Source: Nitratireductor sp. B36 (GTDB lineage Bacteria; Pseudomonadota; Alphaproteobacteria; Rhizobiales; Rhizobiaceae). Taken from it: a DNA stretch of 64,000 bases. Positions 43,877 to 53,374 of this stretch are shown piece after piece. Location: NCBI RefSeq assembly GCF_020833685.1, contig NZ_JACKZY010000005.1, positions 124,001 through 188,000 on the forward strand, in the 5' to 3' direction. A program made the position numbers and the translations under genes. Each line of letters starts with the position of its first letter. Positions within the stretch are counted from its first letter, which is position 1. Below the pieces are notes generated by a model that worked only from the letters and a program-made list of their open reading frames with translations, was not told the origin of the DNA and made no database searches.

Positions 43877-44626
43877 ATGCGACTTGAAGGAAAGCGGATT
43901 CTGATATCCGCCGCCGCTCAGGGTATTGGTCGTGCCAGCGCGCTTGCCTGTGCCGCCGAAGGAGCGTCGGTCATCGCCGTCGACATCAATGAAAAGGGGC
44001 TTGCCTCGCTGGCTGCTGAAAACAGCGCCATAGAGACGCACCGGCTGGATGTGTGCGACCGCACCACCATCGATGCGCTGGCTCAGAAAGCAGGAAAGCT
44101 CGACGGGCTTTTCAATTGCGCCGGCTTTGTTCACCACGGAACGATCCTCGACGTGACGGAAGAGGACTGGGCCTTCAGCACCGACCTCAACATCACCTCC
44201 ATGTATCGCATGACACAGGCTTTCCTGCCCGGCATGCTGGAAAGGGCAGAGGAGACGGGCAGCGTTTCCGTTCTCAACATGGCCTCCATGGCCTCTTCCA
44301 TCAAAGGCTTCGTCAACCGGGCCGTCTATGGCGCGACCAAGGCAGCCGTGATCGGACTGACCAAGTCGATCGCCGCCGATTTCGTGAAGCAGGGGGTGCG
44401 CTGCAATGCGCTCTGCCCCGGCACGGTCGACACGCCCTCGCTGCGCGGGCGCATCGCCTCCGCCCCCGATCCGGTGCAGGCGGAAAAGGATTTCATCGCG
44501 CGCCAGCCCATGGGGCGGCTCGCCACTGTGGACGACATGACACCGATGGTGCTCTATCTCCTTTCGGATGAAAGCCGCTTTGTCACCGGGCAGGCGATGC
44601 TCGTCGATGGCGGCGTGACGATCTGA
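43877..44626 (+). CDS. SDR dehydrogenase, probable 2-keto-3-deoxy-L-fuconate dehydrogenase
   Basis: 249 residues. Nucleotide motif [32 protein letters not shown], catalytic Ser in ASMASSIKG and Tyr-x3-Lys in [11 protein letters not shown]. The sequence follows the animal DHRS6/BDH2 pattern closely (AGFVHHGT, SSxKGx[13 protein letters not shown]), a group that also holds bacterial 2-keto-3-deoxy-L-fuconate dehydrogenases. With fuconate dehydratase in the same operon, oxidation of 2-keto-3-deoxy-L-fuconate to the 2,4-diketo acid is the likely reaction. GGGAGGAGG precedes the ATG. Confidence 0.85.
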   Translation: MRLEGKRILISAAAQGIGRASALACAAEGASVIAVDINEKGLASLAAENSAIETHRLDVCDRTTIDALAQKAGKLDGLFNCAGFVHHGTILDVTEEDWAFSTDLNITSMYRMTQAFLPGMLERAEETGSVSVLNMASMASSIKGFVNRAVYGATKAAVIGLTKSIAADFVKQGVRCNALCPGTVDTPSLRGRIASAPDPVQAEKDFIARQPMGRLATVDDMTPMVLYLLSDESRFVTGQAMLVDGGVTI

Positions 44627-44636
44627 GGATCGCGCG

Positions 44637-46211
44637 ATGGCAACGGCGTCCACGAGCATGACGACCGAAGCCGGCAAAAATGAAATCCGGCCGGTCGTTT
44701 CCATGCGCGGCATCGAAAAGCGCTTTCCAGGCGTGCATGCGCTCAGGGATGTGCGCTTCGAGCTGATGCCCGGTGAGGTCCACGCGCTGATGGGAGAGAA
44801 TGGCGCGGGAAAGTCCACGCTGATGAAAATTCTCTCCGGCATCTACCCGAAGGATGAGGGCGAGGTGCTGATCGACGGCCAGCCGGTCGAGATCGAGAGC
44901 CCGCGCGCCGCGCAGGATCTGGGCATCAGCATCATTCATCAGGAACTCAGCCTGATGAATGATCTGACCGCGGCCCAGAACATCTTCATCGGCCGCGAGC
45001 CGCGCCTGCGCTTCGGCAGGCTGGACGAGACCGCACTCAATCGCCAGACGGCGGAAATCTTCGCCTCCATGAACCTGAAGCTCGACCCAAGGGTGCAGGT
45101 GGGCGGGCTTACCATCGCCAAACAGCAGATGGTGGAGATTGCCAAGGCGCTCTCCTTCCATTCGCGCGTGCTGATCATGGACGAGCCGACAGCCGCCCTG
45201 AACAATGCCGAGATCGAGGAACTGTTCGTCATCATCCGCCGGCTGAAGGCGGAAGGTGTCGGCATCATCTACATTTCGCACAAGATGGATGAGCTGAAAC
45301 GCATTGCCGACCGGGTGACGGTGATGCGCGACGGGCAATATGTGGACACGGTTTCCGCCACCGACACACCGGTGAGCGAGATCATTTCCATGATGGTGGG
45401 GCGGGCGCTGACCGACAGTGCCCTCAAGGTGCCCGACCTTGAAGACGCACCTGTCGCGCTGGAAGTGAAGGGGCTCACGCGCGGACGCGAAATCCGCAAA
45501 GTCAGTTTCTCGGTTCGCCAGGGAGAGATCCTCGGCTTTGCCGGGTTGATGGGGGCAGGCCGCACGGAAGTGGCGCGGGCGATCTTCGGCGCTGACCCGC
45601 GTGAGGCCGGTGAGATCATCGTCAACGGCACACCGGTTGATATCCGCACGCCCGCCGATGCGGTCGCCGCCGGCATTGGCTACCTCTCCGAAGACCGCAA
45701 GCATTTCGGCCTTGCGGTGGGCATGGATGTCCGCGCCAATGTCGCCATGGCGAGCCTGGAGCGCTTTACCGGCAGGCTCGGCGCGCTCGACGAGGCGGGC
45801 ATGCGCGATGCTGCGCGCGGCTATATCCAGCAGCTCGACATCCGCACCCCTTCCGACCGGCAGGAGGTGCGCCTTCTCTCCGGCGGGAACCAGCAGAAGG
45901 TGGTCATCGCCAAATGGCTTCTGCGCGACTGCGACATCCTGATCTTCGATGAGCCGACACGCGGCATCGATGTCGGCGCGAAGAGCGAAATCTACAAACT
46001 GTTGAATGCGCTGGCGGCGCAGGGACGGGCGATCATCGTGATCTCGTCCGAACTGCCGGAAGTGCTGCGGCTCAGCCACCGCATTGCCGTCATGTGCGAG
46101 GGGCGGCTGACAGGCTTTCTGCCGGGAGGGGCGGAAACCAGCCAGGAAGACATCATGCGCCTTGCCACAGAACGCGAGAGTGCCATGGAACCGGTGGGAG
46201 GAGAAGAATGA
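44637..46211 (+). CDS. CUT2 ABC sugar ATPase, two domains (RbsA/XylG type)
   Basis: 524 residues. Domain 1 has an intact Walker [16 protein letters not shown] and Walker [13 protein letters not shown]; its signature is the degenerate [16 protein letters not shown] normal in this family. Domain 2 has the degenerate [16 protein letters not shown], signature [16 protein letters not shown] and [14 protein letters not shown]. Only the first site is expected to hydrolyse ATP efficiently. It overlaps the permease start by four bases. Confidence 0.93.
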   Translation: MATASTSMTTEAGKNEIRPVVSMRGIEKRFPGVHALRDVRFELMPGEVHALMGENGAGKSTLMKILSGIYPKDEGEVLIDGQPVEIESPRAAQDLGISIIHQELSLMNDLTAAQNIFIGREPRLRFGRLDETALNRQTAEIFASMNLKLDPRVQVGGLTIAKQQMVEIAKALSFHSRVLIMDEPTAALNNAEIEELFVIIRRLKAEGVGIIYISHKMDELKRIADRVTVMRDGQYVDTVSATDTPVSEIISMMVGRALTDSALKVPDLEDAPVALEVKGLTRGREIRKVSFSVRQGEILGFAGLMGAGRTEVARAIFGADPREAGEIIVNGTPVDIRTPADAVAAGIGYLSEDRKHFGLAVGMDVRANVAMASLERFTGRLGALDEAGMRDAARGYIQQLDIRTPSDRQEVRLLSGGNQQKVVIAKWLLRDCDILIFDEPTRGIDVGAKSEIYKLLNALAAQGRAIIVISSELPEVLRLSHRIAVMCEGRLTGFLPGGAETSQEDIMRLATERESAMEPVGGEE

Positions 46212-47215
46212 GCACCGTGGAAGCCACTCCGCAGGCCGGCTTTGCCGCACGGCTTCTGCAGGCGGGCGCGCACCAGAAACTGCTGGCCTTCATGAGCCTG
46301 ATCATACTCCTGATCGGCTTTTCGCTGGCTTCGCCCAACTTCATGCAGACCTCGAACATCATCGCCATTCTGCAGGCGACCTCGGTGAACGGGGTTCTGG
46401 CCATTGCGGCCACGCTCGTCATCATCACCGGCGGCATCGACCTTTCGGTCGGCACGCTGATGACTTTTTGCGCGGTCATCGCGGGTGTCGTCCTCACCTA
46501 TTGGGGCCTGCCGCTGCCTCTCGGCATTCTCGCGGCCATTGGTGCCGGTGCGCTGTGCGGGCTCACCTCGGGCACTTTCGTCGCCAAGATGAAGATCCCG
46601 CCCTTCATTGCAACGCTCGGCATGATGTTGATGCTCAAGGGGCTGTCGCTCGTCATATCCGGCACGCGGCCGATCTATTTCAACGACACGCCGGGCTTTA
46701 CCGAGATCTCTCGCGGGTCGCTGATCGGCGAGGTCATCCCCGCCCTGCCGATCCCCAATGGCGTGCTGATCCTGTTTCTCGTGGCCATTGCCGCGAGCTA
46801 CATTCTGGGCCGCACCGTGCTCGGGCGCTACACTTTTGCACTGGGTTCCAACGAGGAATCGGTGCGCCTTTCCGGTGTCAACACGGATGCGTGGAAGATG
46901 GCGGTCTATGCGCTGGCCGGCGGCATATGCGGCATTGCCGGCCTGCTCATCGCCTCGCGCCTCAATTCCGCGCAGCCCGCTCTTGGTCTCGGCTACGAGC
47001 TTGAGGCGATTGCCGCCGTCGTCATCGGCGGAACCTCGCTTGCCGGCGGGCGCGGCACGATCCTCGGCACGCTGATCGGCGCCTTGATCATGGCGGTTCT
47101 GGCCAATGGCCTGCGCATCCTCTCGGTGGCGCAGGAGTGGCAGACCGTGGTGACGGGCGCGATCATCATTCTCGCCGTCTATGCCGACATGATGCGCAAG
47201 CGGCGCATGGGATGA
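46208..47215 (+). CDS. CUT2 ABC sugar permease (RbsC type)
   Basis: 335 residues, about ten membrane segments. [40 protein letters not shown] and [20 protein letters not shown] are RbsC-type signatures. GGGAGGAG precedes ATG 46208. It is the inner-membrane channel of the proposed L-fucose importer. Confidence 0.92.
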   Translation: MSTVEATPQAGFAARLLQAGAHQKLLAFMSLIILLIGFSLASPNFMQTSNIIAILQATSVNGVLAIAATLVIITGGIDLSVGTLMTFCAVIAGVVLTYWGLPLPLGILAAIGAGALCGLTSGTFVAKMKIPPFIATLGMMLMLKGLSLVISGTRPIYFNDTPGFTEISRGSLIGEVIPALPIPNGVLILFLVAIAASYILGRTVLGRYTFALGSNEESVRLSGVNTDAWKMAVYALAGGICGIAGLLIASRLNSAQPALGLGYELEAIAAVVIGGTSLAGGRGTILGTLIGALIMAVLANGLRILSVAQEWQTVVTGAIIILAVYADMMRKRRMG

Positions 47216-47295
47216 GTTTCAACACAAAGAGGGCGGCAAACGCCCCGGGTTTCGACCAGATGAGTGAGTGTGAACAAGAAACCGGAGGAGGAAAC

Positions 47296-48243
47296 ATGTT
47301 CACGAGACGCGCAATGCTGGGCGCCATCAGCGCCGTAGCCCTCGTCGCAAGCGGTATGGCCGCTTCGGCGCAGGACAAGATGTATATCCCGCTGATCTCG
47401 AAAGGGTTCCAGCACCAGTTCTGGCAGGCCGTGAAGGCCGGCGCCGACAAGGCCGCGGCAGAGCTGGACGTGGAGGTCACCTTCGAGGGGCCGGACAATG
47501 AAACCATGGTCGACCGCCAAATCGACATGCTGGCGGCGGCCCTTGCCAAGAAGCCGGCAGCACTCGGCTTTGCCGCCCTCGACAGCCAGGCGGCCATTCC
47601 GCTTCTGAAACAGGCGGATGAGGCGGGCATTCCCGTGATCGCCTTTGACTCCGGTGTCGACAGCGACATCCCGAAGGCGACGGCCTCGACCGACAATCTG
47701 GCCGCAGCCGCCCTTGCCGCCGACAAGATGGCAGAGCTGATCGGCGGGGCTGGGCAGGTTGCCGTGGTCGCCCACGACCAGACGAGCCGCACCGGCATCG
47801 ACCGGCGCGACGGTTTCGTCAATCAGGTGAAGGAGAAATATCCGGACATCGAGATCGTCACCATCCAGTATGGCGGCGGCGATCACCTGCAGTCGACGGA
47901 GATCACCAAGTCCATCCTTCAGGCCAATCCGGATCTGAAGGGCATTTTCGGCACCAATGAAGGCTCCGCCATCGGCGTGGTCAATGGTGTGCGCGAGATG
48001 GATCGCTCCAATGTCGTGATCATCGGCTACGATTCCGGTGCGCAGCAGAAGGAAGCGATCCGCGAAGGCCTGATGGCCGGTGCGATCACGCAGAACCCGG
48101 TGGGCATCGGTTACGAGACGGTCAAGGCCGCCGTGGCCGCCGCCAAGGGCGAAGAGGTGCCGGCTTCCATCGATACCGGCTTCTACTATTACGACAAGAC
48201 CAACATCGACGATCCGGAAATCGCAGCCGTTCTTTACGACTGA
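47296..48243 (+). CDS. CUT2 sugar-binding protein, probable L-fucose binding
   Basis: 315 residues, signal peptide ending near ASA-QDKMYIPL. Periplasmic binding fold type I: YIPLISKGFQHQFWQAVKAG, KKPAALGFAALDSQAAIPLL, IPVIAFDSGV and NVVIIGYDSGAQQKEAIREG. GGAGGAGG precedes the ATG. A hairpin follows the stop. L-Fucose is inferred from the enzymes of the operon. Confidence 0.88.
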   Translation: MFTRRAMLGAISAVALVASGMAASAQDKMYIPLISKGFQHQFWQAVKAGADKAAAELDVEVTFEGPDNETMVDRQIDMLAAALAKKPAALGFAALDSQAAIPLLKQADEAGIPVIAFDSGVDSDIPKATASTDNLAAAALAADKMAELIGGAGQVAVVAHDQTSRTGIDRRDGFVNQVKEKYPDIEIVTIQYGGGDHLQSTEITKSILQANPDLKGIFGTNEGSAIGVVNGVREMDRSNVVIIGYDSGAQQKEAIREGLMAGAITQNPVGIGYETVKAAVAAAKGEEVPASIDTGFYYYDKTNIDDPEIAAVLYD

Positions 48244-48259
48244 TCCGGGATCGCCAATC

Positions 48260-48283
48260 GCTCCGGGGAGCCTTCCCCGGAGC
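48260..48283 (+). repeat. Stem-loop after the fucose binding-protein gene
   Basis: GCTCCGGGGA (48260-48269), loop GCCT, TCCCCGGAGC (48274-48283): a perfect 10-base stem without a T-run. It lies between the binding-protein stop and the fuconate dehydratase start. Confidence 0.75.
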
Positions 48284-48314
48284 GCCATTCAAACAACGGA
48301 TTTGACGACTGACC

Positions 48315-49622
48315 ATGACTCGGACCATGACCAGGATCACCGGCCTGCGCACCGTGGATGTGCGCTTTCCCACCTCCGACCATCTGGATGGATCGGATGC
48401 CATGAACCCGGACCCGGACTATTCGGCGGCCTATGTGATCCTCGAAACCGATGGCGAGCACGAAGGCCACGGCCTGACCTTCACCATCGGGCGGGGCAAC
48501 GACATCTGCTGCGCCGCCATCGAGGCGATGCGCCATCTGGTCGTCGGGCTCGACATGAACTGGGTGGCCGAGGACATGGGCCGCTTCTGGCGGCATGTCA
48601 CCTCCGACAGCCAATTGCGCTGGATCGGACCCGACAAGGGCGCGATCCATCTGGCAACAGGCGCGGTGGTGAACGCCGTCTGGGATCTGTGGGCAAAAAT
48701 CGAGGGCAAGCCGGTGTGGCGGCTGGTGGCCGAGATGAGCCCCGAAGAACTCGTGCGCTGCATCGACTTCCGCTACATCACCGATTGCATCACACCGGAC
48801 GAGGCACTCGCCTTCCTGCGTGAAAGAGCGAAGGGCAAGGAAGAGCGCATCGCCACGCTCGAACGCGAGGGTTACCCCTGCTACACCACATCCGCAGGCT
48901 GGCTCGGCTATGACGATGAAAAGCTCCGCCGGCTGTGCCGCGAGGCGGTGGATGCCGGGTTCAAGCACATCAAGATGAAGGTTGGTCGCGATCTCGACGA
49001 CGACATTCGCCGGCTCACCATCGCCCGCGAAGTGGTCGGCCCGGATGTCAATCTCATGATCGACGCCAATCAGGTTTGGGAAGTCGATGAGGCCATCGAG
49101 TGGGTGGGGAAACTTGCTTTCGCCAAACCCTGGTTCATCGAAGAGCCAACCAGTCCGGACGACATTGAAGGACATCGCAAGATCCGCGAAGGCGTTGCAC
49201 CGGTCGAGGTCGCCACCGGCGAGATGTGCCAGAACCGCATCATCTTCAAACAGCTCATCATGCGCGGCGCCATCGATGTGGTGCAGATCGATTCCTGCCG
49301 GCTGGGCGGTGTGAACGAGATTCTCGCGGTGATGCTAATGGCGGCGAAGCACGGGCTGAAGGTCTGCCCGCATGCGGGCGGTGTCGGCCTTTGCGAATAT
49401 GTGCAGCATCTCTCCATGATCGACTATCTATGCATCGCCGGCACACGCGAGGGCCGCGTCATCGAATATGTCGACCATCTGCATGAGCATTTTGTCGAAC
49501 CCTGCGTGATCCGCAACGCGGCCTATATGCCGCCGCAGGCACCGGGCTTCTCCATCGAGATGAAACCGGCATCACTGGAGAAATACCGTCACCACCCGGC
49601 GCGGGATCAGGTGCCGGCATGA
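48315..49622 (+). CDS. L-fuconate dehydratase (enolase superfamily)
   Basis: 435 residues, close in length and sequence to Xanthomonas FucD and human ENOSF1. Converts L-fuconate to 2-keto-3-deoxy-L-fuconate. Active-site parts visible: Lys-x-Lys in FKHIKMKVGRD, metal ligands Asp in MIDANQVW, Glu in WFIEEPTSPDD and Glu in EVATGEMCQNR, and general acid/base His in VCPHAGGVGLCEY. The N-terminal VDVRFPTSDHLDGSDAMNPD is specific to this subgroup. Its stop overlaps the next start by four bases. Confidence 0.92.
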   Translation: MTRTMTRITGLRTVDVRFPTSDHLDGSDAMNPDPDYSAAYVILETDGEHEGHGLTFTIGRGNDICCAAIEAMRHLVVGLDMNWVAEDMGRFWRHVTSDSQLRWIGPDKGAIHLATGAVVNAVWDLWAKIEGKPVWRLVAEMSPEELVRCIDFRYITDCITPDEALAFLRERAKGKEERIATLEREGYPCYTTSAGWLGYDDEKLRRLCREAVDAGFKHIKMKVGRDLDDDIRRLTIAREVVGPDVNLMIDANQVWEVDEAIEWVGKLAFAKPWFIEEPTSPDDIEGHRKIREGVAPVEVATGEMCQNRIIFKQLIMRGAIDVVQIDSCRLGGVNEILAVMLMAAKHGLKVCPHAGGVGLCEYVQHLSMIDYLCIAGTREGRVIEYVDHLHEHFVEPCVIRNAAYMPPQAPGFSIEMKPASLEKYRHHPARDQVPA

Positions 49623-50659
49623 GAGCTTCGGACCCGGTTGCGCTGCGCGGCGGCACCGTGCCGCCGGTCACGCTGACGCGCATGGGCTTTGGCGGCGCGC
49701 CACTCGGCAATCTCTATCGCCGGGTTGAGGAAGCGGACGCGCAGGCAACGCTGCAGGCCGCTTTCGACGGCGGCATGCGCTATTTCGACACCGCGCCGCA
49801 ATATGGTCTCGGGCTTTCCGAACAGCGCTTCGGACAGGCGATCCGGCGCTTCGGGCGCGATGCGATCACGCTCTCGACCAAGGTCGGGCGGCTTCTGGAA
49901 GACTGCGGGCCCGACGAAGTCACACCAACCGCCTTTGTCGACACACCCCGGAAAAAAATCGTCTACGACTACACCTATGATGGCGTGATGCGCAGCCATG
50001 AGGCGAGCCTCGCGCGGCTCGGTGCGGAGCGTGTCGACATCCTTCTCGTGCACGATGTGGACGTTTTCACCCACGGCACTCAGGAGGCAAGCGACGCGAA
50101 GGTGCGCGAGCTTTTCGACGGTGGAGGCTATCGCGCGCTTTGCGAGCTGAAAGAGGCAGGGCAGGTGCAGGCCATCGGTGCCGGCGTCAATGAATGGCAG
50201 GTGTGCGAACGCCTGCTCGGGCTGGGCGATTTCGACGCTTTTCTCTTGGCCGGGCGCTACACGCTTCTGGAACAGGAAGCGCTCGACAGTTTCCTGCCGC
50301 TCTGCGTGAAGCGCGATGTCGGCATCATCCTGGGCGGGCCCTACAACTCCGGTATTCTGGCGACCGGGGCTATCGAGGGCGCGCGCTATAATTACGAGCC
50401 CGCGCCGGCAGACATCCTTGAAAGGGTGCGGCGGATCGAGGCCGTGTGCGCGGCGCATGGCGTGCGGTTGATCGAAGCGGCTCTGCAATTCGTGATGGGA
50501 CACCCGGCGGTGCGCACGGTTATCCCCGGTGCGATGACACCGGAAGAAGTGCAGGCGAACATCGCGCTCTTTTCGCGTAACGTGCCTGCCGGACTGTGGT
50601 CTGACCTCAAGGGCCAGAACCTGATCCGGCCCGACGCACCGACCCCGGAGGAAAACTGA
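49619..50659 (+). CDS. Aldo/keto reductase, probable L-fucose dehydrogenase
   Basis: 346 residues. AKR tetrad: Asp in RYFDTAPQYGLGLSEQ (with the Tyr), Lys in LSTKVGRLL and His in ILLVHDVD. GMRYFDTAPQYGLGLSE and VTPTAFVDTPRKK resemble D-threo-aldose 1-dehydrogenases, which oxidise L-fucose to L-fuconolactone using NAD(P)+. The gene order (dehydratase, dehydrogenase, mutarotase, lactonase) supports that substrate. A pyridoxal 4-dehydrogenase-like activity is the alternative in the family. Confidence 0.87.
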   Translation: MRASDPVALRGGTVPPVTLTRMGFGGAPLGNLYRRVEEADAQATLQAAFDGGMRYFDTAPQYGLGLSEQRFGQAIRRFGRDAITLSTKVGRLLEDCGPDEVTPTAFVDTPRKKIVYDYTYDGVMRSHEASLARLGAERVDILLVHDVDVFTHGTQEASDAKVRELFDGGGYRALCELKEAGQVQAIGAGVNEWQVCERLLGLGDFDAFLLAGRYTLLEQEALDSFLPLCVKRDVGIILGGPYNSGILATGAIEGARYNYEPAPADILERVRRIEAVCAAHGVRLIEAALQFVMGHPAVRTVIPGAMTPEEVQANIALFSRNVPAGLWSDLKGQNLIRPDAPTPEEN

Positions 50660-51099
50660 TGCTGCGTGGTATCGACCCCATTCTTTCACCCGATCTCCTG
50701 CGCATCCTGCGCGCCATGGGCCATGGCGACGAGATCGTCATTGCCGATGCGAACTTTCCCGGCGAGGCGAGCGCGCGCGATTTCGTGCGGCTCGACGGCA
50801 TTTCCGCGCCGCGCGTGCTGGAAGCGGTTCTGAGCGTGATGCCGCTCGATTCCTTTGTCGACGATCCCGCGATCAGCATGCAGATGGTGGACGACCCGGA
50901 TGGTGTGCCGCCGGTGGTGGCCGAGTTTCAGACCGTGATCGATCGGGTGGCGGACAACCCGGCGCAGATACGCCCGCTGGAGCGCTTTGCCTTCTATGAC
51001 CGCGCGCGCGATGCCTTTGCCGTCATCCAGACCGGCGAGCGGCGCTTTTACGGCAATGTGATCCTGAAGAAGGGCGTTCTTCCGCAAGAGGGCGCCTGA
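50659..51099 (+). CDS. fucU: L-fucose mutarotase
   Basis: 146 residues of the RbsD/FucU fold. MLRGIDPILSPDLLRILRAM, GHGDEIVIADANFP and the C-terminal TGERRFYGNVILKKGVL match FucU, including the conserved His and Asp of the anomer site. It interconverts alpha- and beta-L-fucopyranose, feeding the dehydrogenase. The ATG overlaps the previous stop by one base (TGATG). Confidence 0.92.
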   Translation: MLRGIDPILSPDLLRILRAMGHGDEIVIADANFPGEASARDFVRLDGISAPRVLEAVLSVMPLDSFVDDPAISMQMVDDPDGVPPVVAEFQTVIDRVADNPAQIRPLERFAFYDRARDAFAVIQTGERRFYGNVILKKGVLPQEGA

Positions 51100-51101
51100 C
51101 C

Positions 51102-51932
51102 ATGCGCCGGATCGATGCCCACCAGCATTTCTGGAAACTTTCTCGTGGCGATTATGGCTGGCTGACGCCGGAGCTTTCCACGATCTACCGGGATTTCCTG
51201 CCCGACGATCTGATACCGCTCATGGAGGCCGAAGGCATTGTAGGCACGGTGCTGGTGCAGGCGGCGCCCAGCGACGCGGAAACGGATTTCATGCTCTCGC
51301 TGGCCAACGAGAACGCCTTCATCAGGGGCGTTGTCGGCTGGGTGGATTTCGAAAGCCCAGACGCACCGAGGCGCATCGCGGAGCTGGCCACCCACAACAG
51401 GCTCAAGGGCCTGCGCCCCATGATTCAGGACATCCCGGACCCGGACTGGATGCTGCACCCGCAACGCGACGCGGCGTTTCGGGCGCTGATCGGCCACGGG
51501 CTCGTTTTCGATGCGCTCGTGCTGCCACGCCACCTGAAAAATCTCGCCGTGCTGGTGGACCGCTATCCCGAAATGACCGTGGTGATCGACCATTGCGCCA
51601 AACCGGACATCGCATCGGGCACATTCGAGGCGTGGGCCCAAGACATGGCTGCTCTTGCCACGCGCGAACAGGTGTCGTGCAAGCTTTCCGGTCTGGTGAC
51701 CGAGGCAGGTGAAAGCTGGAACCGTGAGAAACTCCAGCCCTTTGCCGATCATGTGCTCGCGGCCTTCGGCCCGGAGCGTGTGATCTGGGGTAGCGACTGG
51801 CCGGTCTGTACGCTCGCCGCAAGCTATTCCGACTGGTGCGAAGCGACTGCCGCGCTGCTCCAGCGGTTTGATGCGGCAGACCGCGAGGCAATCCTCGGTG
51901 GCAATGCGGGGCGAATTTACGGGCTGAGCTGA
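51102..51932 (+). CDS. Amidohydrolase, probable L-fuconolactone hydrolase
   Basis: 276 residues of the amidohydrolase_2 (COG3618) group. RIDAHQHFWKLSRGDYGWLT carries the HxH metal site, TVVIDHCAKPDI a further His and VIWGSDWPVC the terminal Asp. COG3618 proteins hydrolyse sugar lactones; here L-fuconolactone to L-fuconate. It is the last gene of the operon; its start is two bases after the fucU stop. Confidence 0.88.
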   Translation: MRRIDAHQHFWKLSRGDYGWLTPELSTIYRDFLPDDLIPLMEAEGIVGTVLVQAAPSDAETDFMLSLANENAFIRGVVGWVDFESPDAPRRIAELATHNRLKGLRPMIQDIPDPDWMLHPQRDAAFRALIGHGLVFDALVLPRHLKNLAVLVDRYPEMTVVIDHCAKPDIASGTFEAWAQDMAALATREQVSCKLSGLVTEAGESWNREKLQPFADHVLAAFGPERVIWGSDWPVCTLAASYSDWCEATAALLQRFDAADREAILGGNAGRIYGLS

Positions 51933-52083
51933 TCTCGTTCAGGGCTGCCGCCGGTATCACGGCCCTGAGCCTTCCCAAGCCAGTCGCCACGCCACGCTCG
52001 CCCTGAGCCGGGCATCCATGCCGTTGCGGTCAATTTTCCTCCTGCTGCGCTTTCGTCCCAGCTCGCCCACTTGCGCACCTAGA

Positions 52084-52100
52084 ATGTTATGATATTACAT
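52084..52100. promoter_or_regulatory. Zur-like box before the COG0523 gene
   Basis: ATGTTATGATATTACAT, an imperfect palindrome pairing at six of eight positions, resembles the alphaproteobacterial Zur pattern (ATGTTATnnTATAACAT-like). It is 28 bases before the ATG. If real, the GTPase is induced in zinc shortage. Confidence 0.5.
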
Positions 52101-52127
52101 ACCGAACGTCAGCCAGAGGAGCCATGC

Positions 52128-53345
52128 ATGCCCAATCCGGACAACCGCCTGCCCGTCACCGTTCTTTCCGGCTTTCTGGGGGCGGGCAAGACGACACTCC
52201 TGAACAATGTGCTCAACAACAGGGCAGGCCGCAGGGTGGCGGTGATCGTCAACGACATGTCGGAAGTGAACATCGACGCCGATCTGGTGCGCGAGGGCGG
52301 CGCGAACCTTTCGCAGACCGACGAGAAGCTGGTCGAGATGACCAATGGCTGCATCTGCTGCACGCTGCGCGACGATCTCCTGAAGGAGGTGCGGCGCCTG
52401 GCAGCGGAAGGGCGGTTCGACTACCTGCTGATCGAATCCACCGGTGTTTCGGAACCGCTACCGGTGGCCGCCACCTTTGAGTTTCGCGACGAGCAGGGCA
52501 TGAGCCTTTCCGATGTCGCGCGGCGCGACACGATGGTCACGGTGGTCGACACGCTGAACCTGCTCGAAGACTATGCCAGCCATGATTTTCTGCGCGACCG
52601 GGGCGAGGTCGCGGGCGAGGGGGACGAGCGCACGCTTGTAGATCTTCTGGTCGATCAGATCGAGTTTGCCGACGTCGTGATCCTGAACAAGGTGAGCGAT
52701 GCCGGCCCGGAGCGCCTCGATGCAGCGCGCAAGATCGTCACCGCACTCAACCCGGATGCGCAGATCATCGAAACCGATCATTCGCGTGTTGCGCCAGAGC
52801 GCATCTTCGACACGGGGCTTTTCGATTTCGAGGCCGCGCACCAACACCCGCTCTGGGCCAAGGAGCTTTACGGCTTCGCCGATCATGTGCCGGAGACGGA
52901 GGAATATGGCGTTTCCTCCTTCGTTTACCGTGCGCGGCGGCCCTTCCATCCGCAGAAAGTGCATGCGGTGCTGAATGCGCCGTTGCCGGGGGGCATCCGC
53001 GCCAAGGGGCATTTCTGGATCGCGACGCGGCCCGACTGGGTGGCGGAGTTCAGCCTGGCGGGCGCGCTATCCAGCGTGAAGCCGCTTGGCACCTGGTGGG
53101 CGGCTGTGCCGCGTGAGCGTTGGCCGAACCACAAGGAAGCGAAAGCCTTCATGGACCGCTACTGGAGCGAACCCTATGGGGACCGGCGGCAGGAGCTGGT
53201 CTTCATCGGCACCGGCATGGACCCCGAACGCATCACGGCTGCACTCGATGCCGCTCTTGTGGGCAGCGAGACGCGGTTTGACCCCGCAGAGTTCCGCGCG
53301 CTGGCGGATCCTTTCCCGCGCTGGCAGCGGGCGCGGGCGGCCTGA
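52128..53345 (+). CDS. COG0523 (CobW-like) GTPase, probable zinc metallochaperone
   Basis: 405 residues. G1 loop [16 protein letters not shown], the metal-binding C-x-C-C motif in [23 protein letters not shown]-like [12 protein letters not shown], and NKVS as G4. The C-terminal CobW_C domain is rich in His and Trp ([28 protein letters not shown]). Length and the GHFWIATR region match ZigA/Zng1-like zinc chaperones better than the cobalamin-linked CobW. AGAGGAG supports ATG 52128. A Zur-like box upstream favours zinc despite the cob neighbours. Confidence 0.85.
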   Translation: MPNPDNRLPVTVLSGFLGAGKTTLLNNVLNNRAGRRVAVIVNDMSEVNIDADLVREGGANLSQTDEKLVEMTNGCICCTLRDDLLKEVRRLAAEGRFDYLLIESTGVSEPLPVAATFEFRDEQGMSLSDVARRDTMVTVVDTLNLLEDYASHDFLRDRGEVAGEGDERTLVDLLVDQIEFADVVILNKVSDAGPERLDAARKIVTALNPDAQIIETDHSRVAPERIFDTGLFDFEAAHQHPLWAKELYGFADHVPETEEYGVSSFVYRARRPFHPQKVHAVLNAPLPGGIRAKGHFWIATRPDWVAEFSLAGALSSVKPLGTWWAAVPRERWPNHKEAKAFMDRYWSEPYGDRRQELVFIGTGMDPERITAALDAALVGSETRFDPAEFRALADPFPRWQRARAA

Positions 53346-53374
53346 GGGGCGGGTGCCGGCCGCGCGTGTCCTCT

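Noticed and set aside
44583-46250. 555-codon open frame on the minus strand
   Set aside because: Mirror of the CUT2 ATPase gene; no family features.
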